Shown piece by piece: positions 8,574-16,874 of a stretch of DNA of 37,606 bases (its first letter is position 1; each line of letters starts with the position of its first letter). The position numbers and the translations under genes are program-made. The notes beneath the pieces are model-generated. The model was not told the DNA's origin, made no database searches, and worked only from the letters and a program-made list of their open reading frames with translations. This DNA is from Nostocales cyanobacterium LEGE 11386 (lineage in GTDB: Bacteria; Cyanobacteriota; Cyanobacteriia; Cyanobacteriales; Nostocaceae), in contig JADEXK010000059.1 in assembly GCA_015207155.1 (NCBI GenBank), positions 1-37,606 of the forward strand, in the 5' to 3' direction.

Positions 8574-11264
8574 CTATTTTGCAATCATTGTCCAGACACC
8601 ATCCCAAGATTTTGCAGGTGGTGTCTTTTGGTAATTATTAGCGCGTTCTAGGTGAACATTAACAGCTTGGTCTGTAGGTCGAATATTTTTGGCAGCCATA
8701 AAACAAGCGATCGCCTGGGGAAAGTCACGAGCTAAATAAGCCGCACGTCCAGCTTGGTAATGAAACAAAAATTCTTGGGTGTTAGCGTCTAGGGGTGTAG
8801 TGCGATCGCCAATTAACTCGTAGATATTGATTGCTTGGTGTTTACCTTTAACCCGAATCTTATCTAACTGCCGTGCCCAAATGCGATCGCTGCACAAATG
8901 GTAAGTAAATTCACTTAAAATAATATCACAACCATATTCTTTTGTCACTCCTTCCAAACGTGAACTTAAATTTACTCCATCTCCAATGACGGTATAGTCC
9001 ATGCGTTTGTGGGAACCAATATTACCAGAAACTACTTCTCCAGAACTAATGCCGATGCCTATATGGATTTGTGGTTGTGCCTGGATAATCCGCCGATGGT
9101 TAAATTCCTTCAGACGTTGACGCATATCCAACGCTGATTGTACTGCTCTCCAAGCATGATTTTCTGTCAGTGGTAGCGGCGCACCAAACACCGCCATCAA
9201 GGCATCGCCAATAAACTTATCAAGAGTGCCTTCGTAGTTAAATACTGCCTCCACCATTGTTTCAAAATACTGATTCAACAGCGACACCACCTCAGAAGCC
9301 CCCAAGTTTTCTGTAAGTGTGGTGTAGCCGCGAATATCAGAAAATAAAATAGTCACTTCCTTGCGCTCACCTACCATGAGAGCATCTTCCCCCAGTGCCA
9401 TCACTTGCTCGGCAACATGAGGTGTGAGATAGCGATACATGGTACTTTTCATGCGCTTTTCTTGACTGATATCTTCTAAAACTACCAAACCACCACGAAC
9501 TCCACCTTCTGGGTTTGTCAGAGGATTAACGGTGAGATTAATGCTGCGTTCTAATTTTTCCACCTGACTAGAAGTGAGAAAATGAGATTGAGGCGTTAGA
9601 GGTTGATTCCAAGGAATAAAAATATCAGGGTTAGTGCGATCGCGTACTGCTAAGATTAAGTGCTGTGGAAGCACTGCTGTCTTGGAGTCTCCCCCGCCGC
9701 AGGATGCGCGCAGCGCTGTAGTAGAGTATGTAACGTTGCTGAGTGCTGTAAAGCTCTGCGAGCATGGCTGCACGTAGGGCTTGGCGTTTAGCCCGTGCTG
9801 AGTTTCACTACATACCTGATACAGCCCCACTGTCAAATTTTGCTCTGGCACATAATGTCTAGCACCAGTTGTTAAACTGTCTTCCAACCGCATTTGTAAA
9901 TTTTCAATTGGTACAACCTCCCAAACTAAGCGGCCGATTAAGTTTTGTTCCCACAATAACTTATTGTTTTTGGGATTAGCTTTATCTAAGGGACAACCAA
10001 GCAAAGCTAGAGCCGCATCATTAATGGTGACAATCTGACCTGTCATATCTGTAGAAATTACAGCATCTGACAAACTTTGCAAAATATCTTTTTGATATTG
10101 TTTTTCTAATAAGACATTTTCAAATAAACGAGCATTTTCTAAAGCAATTCCTGCCTGAATATTAAAAGCTCGCATAAACTCTTCATCAGAGGCGGTAAAA
10201 CAACCTTTTTGCTTATTAATTAATTGTGTGACACCAATTAATTCATTGGCTGAATTAAACACTGGTAAACACAAAATGTTGTGAGTTATATACCCAGTTT
10301 TTTTGTCTGTAGTCGGGTCAAAACGGGGGTCTTTATAGGCATCAGAAATATTTAGTGCTTCACCTGTAGAGGCTACATAGCCAGCAATACCACGATTCGC
10401 TGGCATCCGGATTTCCATCAAGTTTGTACCATCTGCCGCTACTGCTACTTTTGTCCAAAGTTCGCCCATTTCTTTACGATATAAAAATAGCGTGCTGCGG
10501 TCTGCTTGCATTAAAATTCGGGCTTGTTCCATGACTATTTGCAAAGTTGCTTCTAAATCTAAACTTTGCCCTAGTGTCTGAGTCGCCCGTAAAAGTGCAG
10601 TTGCACCTCGTTGATTGCGAGCCGCTACATAAAAAGATTGGCAACTTTCCAGGATAATCCCAATAGAAGAGGCAAAGTCGCGAAAACGTTCTTCATCTTC
10701 GTGATTAAACGGAAGATTCCCTGTTTTATTTGCCAGTTGTACTACTGCTACAATCTGGTTTTTACTACTCAATACAGGCATACATAAAAGATTGTGGATT
10801 TTGTAGCCCATTTGTTTTTCTAGTTCTGGGCTGAACAAGGGGTGAGTAGCAATTTCGGATATATTCAAATATTGACCTGTACTGGCAACATGACCGGGAA
10901 TGCCAACCGTGATAGGAGTCCGAATTTCTAAAGATTTTTGAGTATTATTTTGGGGAAGTTTTGACCATAGCTGACCTTTATCATGATCAACTAAGAAAAT
11001 GGCTGAGTTTTCGGCTTGGAGAATTTGACCAATTTTGAGTGTGATGGCTTCTAAAACTTTTTCCAACATAGCTTCTAGAGCTTCATTATTGATTAACTCA
11101 ATGGCTCTCAGAAATTGTTGAAACTCAGCAGTGATAAAGTCAAGCAAGCAAATAAATTCGTTAACCGGCAGGTCTTTTAAACGAGTTAGTAGAGTATGAA
11201 TGCGATTAACTTGAGTTAGTTCAGTTAATGTAGCCAAGACGCTACCAGAATTGGGAAGAGTCAT
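8574..11264 (-). CDS. Class III adenylate cyclase, GAF-GAF-PAS-cyclase (CyaB type)
   Basis: Makes cAMP from ATP. Domains in order: N-terminal helices to ~55, GAF-A ~60-210, GAF-B ~225-385 (both carry the NK...F...DE motif of cyclic-nucleotide-binding GAFs), PAS ~390-600 and the catalytic domain ~630-790. A TPR-like tail (~835-880) ends the protein. Metal-binding aspartates are D643 (FSDIRG) and D687 (IGDAL). K683 and T758 are the adenine-selecting pair, as in Anabaena CyaB1, and N765 and R769 stabilise the transition state, so it should be active. By homology with CyaB1/CyaB2, cAMP binding to GAF-B may activate it. At 896 residues it is longer than CyaB1 (about 859 as I recall) because of an insertion in the PAS region (~485-535). 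ATG start. Confidence 0.93.
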   Translation of the reverse strand: MTLPNSGSVLATLTELTQVNRIHTLLTRLKDLPVNEFICLLDFITAEFQQFLRAIELINNEALEAMLEKVLEAITLKIGQILQAENSAIFLVDHDKGQLWSKLPQNNTQKSLEIRTPITVGIPGHVASTGQYLNISEIATHPLFSPELEKQMGYKIHNLLCMPVLSSKNQIVAVVQLANKTGNLPFNHEDEERFRDFASSIGIILESCQSFYVAARNQRGATALLRATQTLGQSLDLEATLQIVMEQARILMQADRSTLFLYRKEMGELWTKVAVAADGTNLMEIRMPANRGIAGYVASTGEALNISDAYKDPRFDPTTDKKTGYITHNILCLPVFNSANELIGVTQLINKQKGCFTASDEEFMRAFNIQAGIALENARLFENVLLEKQYQKDILQSLSDAVISTDMTGQIVTINDAALALLGCPLDKANPKNNKLLWEQNLIGRLVWEVVPIENLQMRLEDSLTTGARHYVPEQNLTVGLYQVCSETQHGLNAKPYVQPCSQSFTALSNVTYSTTALRASCGGGDSKTAVLPQHLILAVRDRTNPDIFIPWNQPLTPQSHFLTSSQVEKLERSINLTVNPLTNPEGGVRGGLVVLEDISQEKRMKSTMYRYLTPHVAEQVMALGEDALMVGERKEVTILFSDIRGYTTLTENLGASEVVSLLNQYFETMVEAVFNYEGTLDKFIGDALMAVFGAPLPLTENHAWRAVQSALDMRQRLKEFNHRRIIQAQPQIHIGIGISSGEVVSGNIGSHKRMDYTVIGDGVNLSSRLEGVTKEYGCDIILSEFTYHLCSDRIWARQLDKIRVKGKHQAINIYELIGDRTTPLDANTQEFLFHYQAGRAAYLARDFPQAIACFMAAKNIRPTDQAVNVHLERANNYQKTPPAKSWDGVWTMIAK
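9672..9815. repeat. Repeat-like insertion within the cyclase PAS region
   Basis: This GC-richer stretch inside the cyclase gene carries a GCGCGCAGCGCTGTAGTAG motif and a stem-loop GGGCT/AGCCC (9777-9794). It encodes residues of unusual composition (about 485-535; Cys, Ser, Thr, Gln-rich) between conserved GAF/PAS-type segments. It looks like a small dispersed repeat inserted in frame. The boundaries are approximate, and about 111 bp is the inferred net size. Confidence 0.65.
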
Positions 11265-11302
11265 GGAAATTTTAAATTTTTCTTGATATATATAATGAGT
11301 TT

Positions 11303-11337
11303 GAGAAACCCGGTTTCTTTAAGAAACCGGGTTTCTC
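11303..11337. repeat. Perfect 17-bp palindromic repeat
   Basis: GAGAAACCCGGTTTCTT and its exact reverse complement are separated by a single T, in the 100-bp spacer between sqdX and the cyclase gene. Each arm is itself nearly palindromic. There is no T-run on either side. The sequence type resembles palindromic repeats dispersed in Nostoc-like genomes. It could also act as a transcript-end hairpin for sqdX. Confidence 0.85.
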
Positions 11338-11364
11338 TCACCCCAGTGTAATTTAAAACCCTAT

Positions 11365-12501
11365 TCAGGCAGCTTTTGTCAGTTGTTCTGAAAATAGCAC
11401 CTTTTGATAGTAATCTTGCAGCTGGCATGTGGCAGCTGACCACCCCCAACTTTCTGCTTCTCGACGGGCATTTTGACGGATGATGTCTCGTTCTTGTTGG
11501 TTTTGTAAGAGACGGACAGTAGCAGCAATAGCATCTTGAATATCTGCTGTAGGGTCAAAAAGATATCCATTAACGCCATCTGTCACAATATCCGGAATTC
11601 CTCCAGAACGAGCTGCTACCACGGGACATCCAGCAGCCATTGCTTCTAGTAGAACTAAGCCTAGTGTTTCTGTCCGGGAAGGAAAGATAAAGGCATCAGC
11701 GCTAGCAAAGGCAGAACCTAACTCCTGACCCATGAGATAGCCCACAAAATGGGTATTGGTGCCGGCAAAATGTTTTTCTAGTTCTTGACGATGGGGCCCA
11801 TCACCTACTAACGCTAATCGCGCTGCGGGAATTGCCGCTAAAATTGGTTTGATGCGCTCAATTTCTTTTTCGGCAGAAAGACGCCCGACATACAATAGCA
11901 AGGGGCTTTCTGGGTGATTTTGTGACAGACGCGATCGCATCTGAGTATTAGCTAAATCAGGATGAAATAATTCTGTATCTACACCCCTTTGCCACACTTG
12001 CACCCGTTCAATACCGTGTTCTGTCAGTTCCTCCATCATCGCTGTGGAGGTACAAAGATTCAAGGATGCTTGATTATGAGCGTTTTTCAGCAATTCCCAG
12101 AGAAACCCTTCGAGCATTCCCAAGCCGTAATGCTGGAGATATTGGGGTAAATGTGTATGGTAAGACGCTACTAAAGGAATTTTGAGCATCTTGCTATAAA
12201 AAATCCCCGCCAATCCTAAAACAGCTGGATTAACGACATGAATAATGTCTGGCTGAAACTCTTCTAGGGCATAACCAATAGCTGGGCGAGGTAATGCCAT
12301 TTTTAACTCTGGATACAATGGCAAGGGAAAGCCAGTAACGCCGTAAACTTGAGCTCCTTTATGTTCAGTGATGCCACCATCAGGGGCAATCACCAATACT
12401 TGGTCACCATTACGCTGTAGATGGTCAACAGTGTGACGCAGGCGCGTGACAATGCCGTCAACCTTGGGTAAAAAGGTTTCGGTGAATAGGGCAATTCTCA
12501 T
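11365..12501 (-). CDS. sqdX: Sulfoquinovosyldiacylglycerol synthase (GT4)
   Basis: Transfers sulfoquinovose from UDP-sulfoquinovose to diacylglycerol, the last step of sulfolipid synthesis at the thylakoid or cytoplasmic membrane. The 378 residues show a GT4 GT-B fold: N-terminal IALFTETFLPKVDGIVTRL, and in the C-terminal half the EX7E motif E278...E286 in RTETLGLVLLEAMAAG. Position just downstream of sqdB on the same strand (139-bp spacer with a strong inverted repeat) fixes the SqdX call over other GT4 enzymes. ATG start. Confidence 0.93.
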   Translation of the reverse strand: MRIALFTETFLPKVDGIVTRLRHTVDHLQRNGDQVLVIAPDGGITEHKGAQVYGVTGFPLPLYPELKMALPRPAIGYALEEFQPDIIHVVNPAVLGLAGIFYSKMLKIPLVASYHTHLPQYLQHYGLGMLEGFLWELLKNAHNQASLNLCTSTAMMEELTEHGIERVQVWQRGVDTELFHPDLANTQMRSRLSQNHPESPLLLYVGRLSAEKEIERIKPILAAIPAARLALVGDGPHRQELEKHFAGTNTHFVGYLMGQELGSAFASADAFIFPSRTETLGLVLLEAMAAGCPVVAARSGGIPDIVTDGVNGYLFDPTADIQDAIAATVRLLQNQQERDIIRQNARREAESWGWSAATCQLQDYYQKVLFSEQLTKAA

Positions 12502-12585
12502 AAAAGACTATACAAGCAAATAATCCCAGTAATTCGTAATTTAAGAATGTCGGGTTTCGATTGGGTTTTCAGAGTTGGCAAGGTT

Positions 12586-12624
12586 AACTGGTTGTCATAT
12601 TGTGCTAAGACATGACAACCAGTT
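12586..12624. repeat. 13-bp perfect inverted repeat between sqdB and sqdX
   Basis: AACTGGTTGTCAT (12586-12598) and ATGACAACCAGTT (12612-12624) flank a 13-nt loop, 16 bases past the sqdB stop. There is no T-run downstream, so intrinsic termination would be weak. It may be a partial terminator or an mRNA stabilising hairpin that sets the sqdB:sqdX ratio. It could equally be a protein-binding dyad. Confidence 0.85.
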
Positions 12625-12640
12625 TCCCAGAGGCTTTACC

Positions 12641-13795
12641 CTATTTTCTGTGCCAAGAGACGGTGGGCAGAATTTGCTTGTTATCAACTCGTTTTTGATA
12701 CTTGACGGCAAAGTTTAACAGAGAGTCAAGTAAGGAATCAGAGAGATAGTGAGGCTGTAAACCTAGATCCAGCAGTTTGGTATTTTTAGCGTTGAAGTAG
12801 TGTTCTTCTTTTTCCACTCTGGGGTTATCCAGATGATTGATTTCGACATTTAATCCCATCGCGTTACCGGCTTTTTTCACCATTAGTGCTAAGTCACCAA
12901 TGCTGAATAATTCCGTAAATTGGTTAAATACCCGGAATTCGCCAGGTTCAGCAGGGTTAGCGATCGCTAGTTCAATACATCGCACCGTATCGCGAATATC
13001 CAAGAATCCGCGCGTTTGTCCACCTTTACCGTAGACGGTCAGAGGGTGGGCGATCGCAGCTTGAATACAGAAGCGGTTAAGTGCTGTACCAAATACGCCA
13101 TCGTAATCAAGGCGATTAATTAATAGTTCGTCCATTCCCGTTTCTTCGGTTAAGACGCCATAAACTATACCTTGATTTAAGTCAGTAGCCCGCAATCCCC
13201 AAATTCGGCAAGCAAAGTTGATATTGTGACTATCATGGACTTTGCTGAGGTGGTACATTGAACCAGGTTGTTTGGGATACGGTAGGGTATCTTTACGCCC
13301 ATTGTGTTCAATTGTGATGTACCCCTCCTCAATATCAATGTTGGGCGTACCGTATTCACCCATTGTTCCCAACTTCACCATATGGCAATCTGGGAAATCT
13401 TCTCGCATGGCGTACAGCAAATTCAATGTGCCGACTACGTTATTGACCTGGGTAAGAACGGCATGTTCACGGTCAATCATGGAAAAGGGTGCTGATCGCT
13501 GTTCACCAAAATGTACTAGGGCGTTTGGCTCAAATTGATGTAAAACTTTCTTGAGAAATTCGTAATTAGTAATATCGCCAATGAATAGGTCAATGGATTT
13601 ACCTGTCAAATCTTGCCAGCGCTGGAGGCGTTGTTGAATTGGTGCGATGGGAGTCAGAGTCTCAATACCCAATTCATTATCCCAGTGCCGCCGCACCAAA
13701 CTATCTAAAATGCCAACGTCATAACCTCGATTGGAAAGGTAAAGTGCAGTTGCCCAACCGCAATATCCATCGCCACCAATAACCAGGACTTTCAT
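12641..13795 (-). CDS. sqdB: UDP-sulfoquinovose synthase
   Basis: Converts UDP-glucose and sulfite to UDP-sulfoquinovose, using tightly bound NAD. This is a short-chain dehydrogenase fold with the nucleotide motif GGDGYCGWATA (8-18). The active-site Thr is T144 in KLGTMGEYG, and the YxxxK pair is Y181/K185 in YHLSK. 384 residues equals the usual SqdB length. The frame extends to a GTG two codons upstream (13801), but the ATG at 13795 gives the canonical MKVLVIGGDGY start with a purine-rich GGTGAAG just before it. It is the first gene of the sqdB-sqdX pair. Confidence 0.96.
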   Translation of the reverse strand: MKVLVIGGDGYCGWATALYLSNRGYDVGILDSLVRRHWDNELGIETLTPIAPIQQRLQRWQDLTGKSIDLFIGDITNYEFLKKVLHQFEPNALVHFGEQRSAPFSMIDREHAVLTQVNNVVGTLNLLYAMREDFPDCHMVKLGTMGEYGTPNIDIEEGYITIEHNGRKDTLPYPKQPGSMYHLSKVHDSHNINFACRIWGLRATDLNQGIVYGVLTEETGMDELLINRLDYDGVFGTALNRFCIQAAIAHPLTVYGKGGQTRGFLDIRDTVRCIELAIANPAEPGEFRVFNQFTELFSIGDLALMVKKAGNAMGLNVEINHLDNPRVEKEEHYFNAKNTKLLDLGLQPHYLSDSLLDSLLNFAVKYQKRVDNKQILPTVSWHRK

Positions 13796-13899
13796 CTTCA
13801 CCAGTTTTTACTCGCTGATAGCTAAATCTATCAGGTTTCTGTACCCTCTTCACCATCATTCTTGGGAATATGGGTAATCTCTGGGGTTAAAGATGTGCA

Positions 13900-13928
13900 G
13901 GACAAGGGTATGGGGGGACAAGGGAAAA
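13900..13928. repeat. G-rich heptad-like repeat
   Basis: GGACAAGGG recurs around TATGGGG in the spacer between the lipoprotein gene and sqdB. It is the same kind of G-rich repeat as at 3857-3884, but less regular. It lies in the probable 5' region of sqdB. Confidence 0.6.
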
Positions 13929-13973
13929 TATTATCAAAAGGTAAAAAAGAGGTGCAGGATCACACTTACATCT

Positions 13974-14513
13974 CTATCCCTTCTCCTCCCGAATGCGGTA
14001 CTGCTGGGCAATGTAGTAGAACAAGCGATAGTAATTTGGAAATTCTTGGTTGTGGCTTCGACCCTGCCAATAATACTGGACTTCATCCTGAGTTAGGCTC
14101 AGTGTCATTGAGCTTGTTTGATCATTAATTTCCACAAGCAACACTCCAGATACACCTTGGGTTGTCCGGAAGTTGGGATTGATGGTTGTTTTGGTGTCTG
14201 GTTCTTTGGTGATTGACTTTGGTAATTGATTAACTGCCCATGACCGAATTTCTCCAGTCTTTTTTTGGGGTGAGACTAAGGCAATTCCGTCCTCATTTGC
14301 TGGTGCTGGTAAAGCATTCCAGTTACTGGGATAGGGAAATTCAAAGCCATAACGGGAATTGTTATAAGTCTTCCATGTCACATCGGAACTGTCGAAACTT
14401 TTTGCGTGACAACCCCATAAGCTGAAAAACAGAGCGATCGCTCCCCCAAATCTGAGAATATTAGTATAAAATCTTTGTTGTAACCTACAGAATTTTACTG
14501 TAGTCCTAGACAT
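13974..14513 (-). CDS. Predicted lipoprotein of unknown function
   Basis: A 179-residue protein. The hydrophobic segment FGGAIALFFSLWGC ends in a lipobox-like cysteine, so it is probably a lipid-anchored periplasmic or thylakoid-lumen protein. After a short linker comes SRYGFEFPYPSNW, a pattern reminiscent of the first strands of PsbP-fold proteins, then a mixed alpha/beta region; the resemblance is weak and the function unknown. The frame opens at a GTG (14537), but ATG 14513 is preferred because it shortens the positively charged n-region. It precedes sqdB on the same strand (178-bp spacer). Confidence 0.7.
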   Translation of the reverse strand: MSRTTVKFCRLQQRFYTNILRFGGAIALFFSLWGCHAKSFDSSDVTWKTYNNSRYGFEFPYPSNWNALPAPANEDGIALVSPQKKTGEIRSWAVNQLPKSITKEPDTKTTINPNFRTTQGVSGVLLVEINDQTSSMTLSLTQDEVQYYWQGRSHNQEFPNYYRLFYYIAQQYRIREEKG

Positions 14514-14693
14514 GATTCTCACTTTTGCCAAAGTCACTTATTTTGTATAAGTACCATATCAGAGCATCTATCTGGGGAATTTAGAGATGTTCTACTGCTA
14601 CTTAATCCTATTGAGCAGATGTTTTATAGATAACTTAGGTTGCTAATTGTGTTACTCAACAATAATCTCCGTGATGTAAATAAATGTAACAAA

Positions 14694-14776
14694 CAAGCCG
14701 TCAAAACGTTTTAATGGCTTGACAACTGAGAATGCAGCCGATAACGTAATAAACATACCCGGGTAAGGCCGTCAAA
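14694..14776 (+). promoter_or_regulatory. Candidate promoter and operator of the RHH-protein gene
   Basis: A -35-like TTGACA (14719-14724) lies 17 bases from a weak -10 TAACGT (14742-14747). The -35 overlaps a dyad, CAAGCC (14694-14699) / GGCTTG (14716-14721), centred on the palindrome AAAACGTTTT. The 9-mer GCCGTCAAA occurs at 14697-14705 and again at 14768-14776, just before the ATG. Repeated motifs at both edges of a promoter suit autorepression by the ribbon-helix-helix protein it drives; this is inference. Confidence 0.4.
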
Positions 14777-14783
14777 GAGTTAT

Positions 14784-15131
14784 ATGCAAGCTAAGCAAAA
14801 GGTTACTTTGTATTTGTCGCCAGAACTTCACAAGAGACTGAAGATTCGTTCAGCTGTTGATTCCGAACCAATGTCAGAACTTGCCGAACGTGCCCTAGTT
14901 TTCTACCTAGCTAACTCAGAATTAGTTGAGGAAGTTGAAGCTTCTGCTTATGGGCGAACTCATCGAGTTTATTCCTGTCCAAATTGCGAGAGTTCATTAG
15001 TCTTGCGTGATGGAGATTTGATTGCTATGGGTAATCAACCAGGAATTATCACTCAAGAGCATCTACCCATTGACGAGAAGGATAAAGATGAAACTCATCC
15101 CAAGGGTGAAGAAGAGTTGGTTCCTTGCTAG
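14784..15131 (+). CDS. Ribbon-helix-helix / zinc-knuckle protein
   Basis: A 115-residue protein. Residues 5-45 (KVTLYLSPELHKRLKIRSAVDSEPMSELAERAL) have the beta-strand, helix, helix pattern of a ribbon-helix-helix DNA-binding domain. A following segment has a CPNC pair (RVYSCPNCESSLVLRDGD) typical of half a zinc ribbon; a lone cysteine is the last residue. The acidic tail (DEKDKDETHPKGEEE) is low complexity. It is probably a transcription regulator; the target is unknown. The ycf46-like gene starts 90 bp downstream on the same strand, suggesting linked function. ATG start. Confidence 0.75.
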   Translation: MQAKQKVTLYLSPELHKRLKIRSAVDSEPMSELAERALVFYLANSELVEEVEASAYGRTHRVYSCPNCESSLVLRDGDLIAMGNQPGIITQEHLPIDEKDKDETHPKGEEELVPC

Positions 15132-15221
15132 GTAAGAATTATGAATGAACAATTCATGATTCGGTTGTCACCACCAACAAACGATGTCTTTACTGTATAA
15201 GGTCTCAAGTAGGTCGATTGT

Positions 15222-16733
15222 ATGAAAGAAGAGCTCAATATCCTAATTCAAGCTCAATACCCTCTAATCTACCTTGTGACCTCCGAGGAAGAGCGGGCTG
15301 AGCAGGCAATTTCCACAATCGCCCAAATGTTAAAGCCCCAACGCCGCATATACGTTTGGACAGTAACTCACGGCATCGTGGAATATGGGCAACCCCGGAA
15401 CGTCACCCAACACAATACTGTTTCTCCCGAAGCGGCTATTGAGTGGATTATCCGGCAAAGAGAACCTGGTATATTTATTCTTAAAGATTTACATCCCTTT
15501 ATTGATGCGCCTGCAACAACAAGGTCGCTACGTGATGCGATCGCTAGTTTCAAGGGAATGCAAAAGAACATCGTTTTGATGTCACCAATGCAACAGGTGC
15601 CCATTGAACTAGAAAAAGAAGTTGTGGTACTCGACTTCAAATTGCCGGATATGGCCGAGTTAAATAAAGTATTAACTCACCATTTAGAGCAAAATCGTGG
15701 ACGACGGCTCACAACCGAGGCGCGAGAAAAACTTCTTAGAGCAGCTTTAGGTTTAACGAAAGATGAATCTGAGAAAGTGTACCGTAAGGCGCAAGTAACT
15801 ACAGGTCGCTTAACGGAAGAAGAAGTAGATATAGTTCTATCTGAGAAAAAGCAACTAATTCGGCGCAATGGTATTTTAGAATACATCGAAGAAGATGCAA
15901 CCATTGATGCTGTAGGTGGCTTAGAAGAACTAAAAAGGTGGCTTAAACAGCGCTCCAATGCCTTTACAGAAAGGGCAAGAGAATACGGGTTACCTCAACC
16001 CAAAGGAATGCTGATTCTGGGAGTTCCTGGTTGTGGTAAGTCACTAATTGCCAAGACTACATCCCGACTATGGGGTTTACCATTATTACGCCTAGATATG
16101 GGTCGAGTTTACGACGGCTCAATGGTGGGACGAAGTGAAGCCAATCTGCGTAATGCCCTAAAAACAGCAGAATCTATCTCTCCAGCGATTCTGTTTATAG
16201 ACGAGTTAGATAAATCCTTTGCAGGTAGCTCAGGTTCATCTGATTCTGATGGTGGTACTTCAAGTAGAATCTTTGGTTCTTTCCTCACATGGATGCAAGA
16301 TAAAAAATCTCCAGTATTCGTGATGGCAACCGCTAACCGAGTGGAACGCTTGCCTGGAGAGTTTTTAAGGAAAGGACGCTTCGACGAAATTTTCTTTGTG
16401 GATCTGCCCACAGCCGAAGAACGGCAGGATATTTACAAAATCCACCTCACTAAGCGTCGTGAAGACATATCCCGCTTCGATCTTGAGCAACTAGCCAAGA
16501 TGTCTGACGGCTTCTCTGGGGCAGAAATTGAACAGGCGCTGGTAGCGGCAATGTATGAAGCCTTTGCCCAAGACCGCGAGTTCACCCAATTAGATATTAT
16601 TGCTGCGCTGAAAGCGACTCTGCCGTTGTCTCGTACCATGCAAGAACAGGTAACAGCCCTAAGGGATTGGGCTAGACAGCGCGCACGACCTGCCGCAGCC
16701 TCCGTTGCTGAATATCAGCGCATGGAGTTTTAA
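15222..16733 (+). CDS. ycf46: AAA ATPase, Ycf46 type
   Basis: A 503-residue AAA protein of the Ycf46 family, encoded in cyanobacteria and in some algal plastids; its precise role is unsettled, with links to photosynthesis/CO2 physiology reported. The C-terminal AAA module is complete: Walker A GVPGCGKS (267-274), Walker B ILFIDELD (323-330), sensor-1 N372 in ATANR and arginine finger R386 in RKGRFDE. The lid helices follow. Residues 1-200 look like a second AAA fold without a P-loop (IFILKDLH resembles Walker B, IVLMSP resembles sensor 1). ATG start. It lies between the RHH gene and ycf35. Confidence 0.9.
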   Translation: MKEELNILIQAQYPLIYLVTSEEERAEQAISTIAQMLKPQRRIYVWTVTHGIVEYGQPRNVTQHNTVSPEAAIEWIIRQREPGIFILKDLHPFIDAPATTRSLRDAIASFKGMQKNIVLMSPMQQVPIELEKEVVVLDFKLPDMAELNKVLTHHLEQNRGRRLTTEAREKLLRAALGLTKDESEKVYRKAQVTTGRLTEEEVDIVLSEKKQLIRRNGILEYIEEDATIDAVGGLEELKRWLKQRSNAFTERAREYGLPQPKGMLILGVPGCGKSLIAKTTSRLWGLPLLRLDMGRVYDGSMVGRSEANLRNALKTAESISPAILFIDELDKSFAGSSGSSDSDGGTSSRIFGSFLTWMQDKKSPVFVMATANRVERLPGEFLRKGRFDEIFFVDLPTAEERQDIYKIHLTKRREDISRFDLEQLAKMSDGFSGAEIEQALVAAMYEAFAQDREFTQLDIIAALKATLPLSRTMQEQVTALRDWARQRARPAAASVAEYQRMEF

Positions 16734-16740
16734 AAGCTTT

Positions 16741-16819
16741 CCCCTGTTAACTCCAGGGGCAAAGGCTAGCCCAAAAAGCTAGCAGTTACGAAAAACAGCC
16801 GCATCTTGATCAGCGCGGC
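16741..16819 (+). other. Three consecutive stem-loops in the ycf46-ycf35 spacer
   Basis: CCCCTG/CAGGGG (16741-16746, 16754-16759), GCTAGC/GCTAGC (16765-16770, 16778-16783) and GCCGC/GCGGC (16798-16802, 16815-16819) follow one another just after the ycf46 stop. None has a T-run, so none is a clear terminator. They could shape an mRNA leader for ycf35 or protect the processed 3' end of ycf46. Confidence 0.6.
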
Positions 16820-16874
16820 TTCCCCAAAAAAACCGTTGTCTTTTTTCTCAATCTTCTCACTGGAGGAAACCCAA

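Noticed and set aside
13862..14128. Plus-strand frames opposite the lipoprotein gene
   Set aside because: They overlap the clearly lipobox-bearing minus-strand gene and its repeat-rich spacer, and lack any domain pattern.
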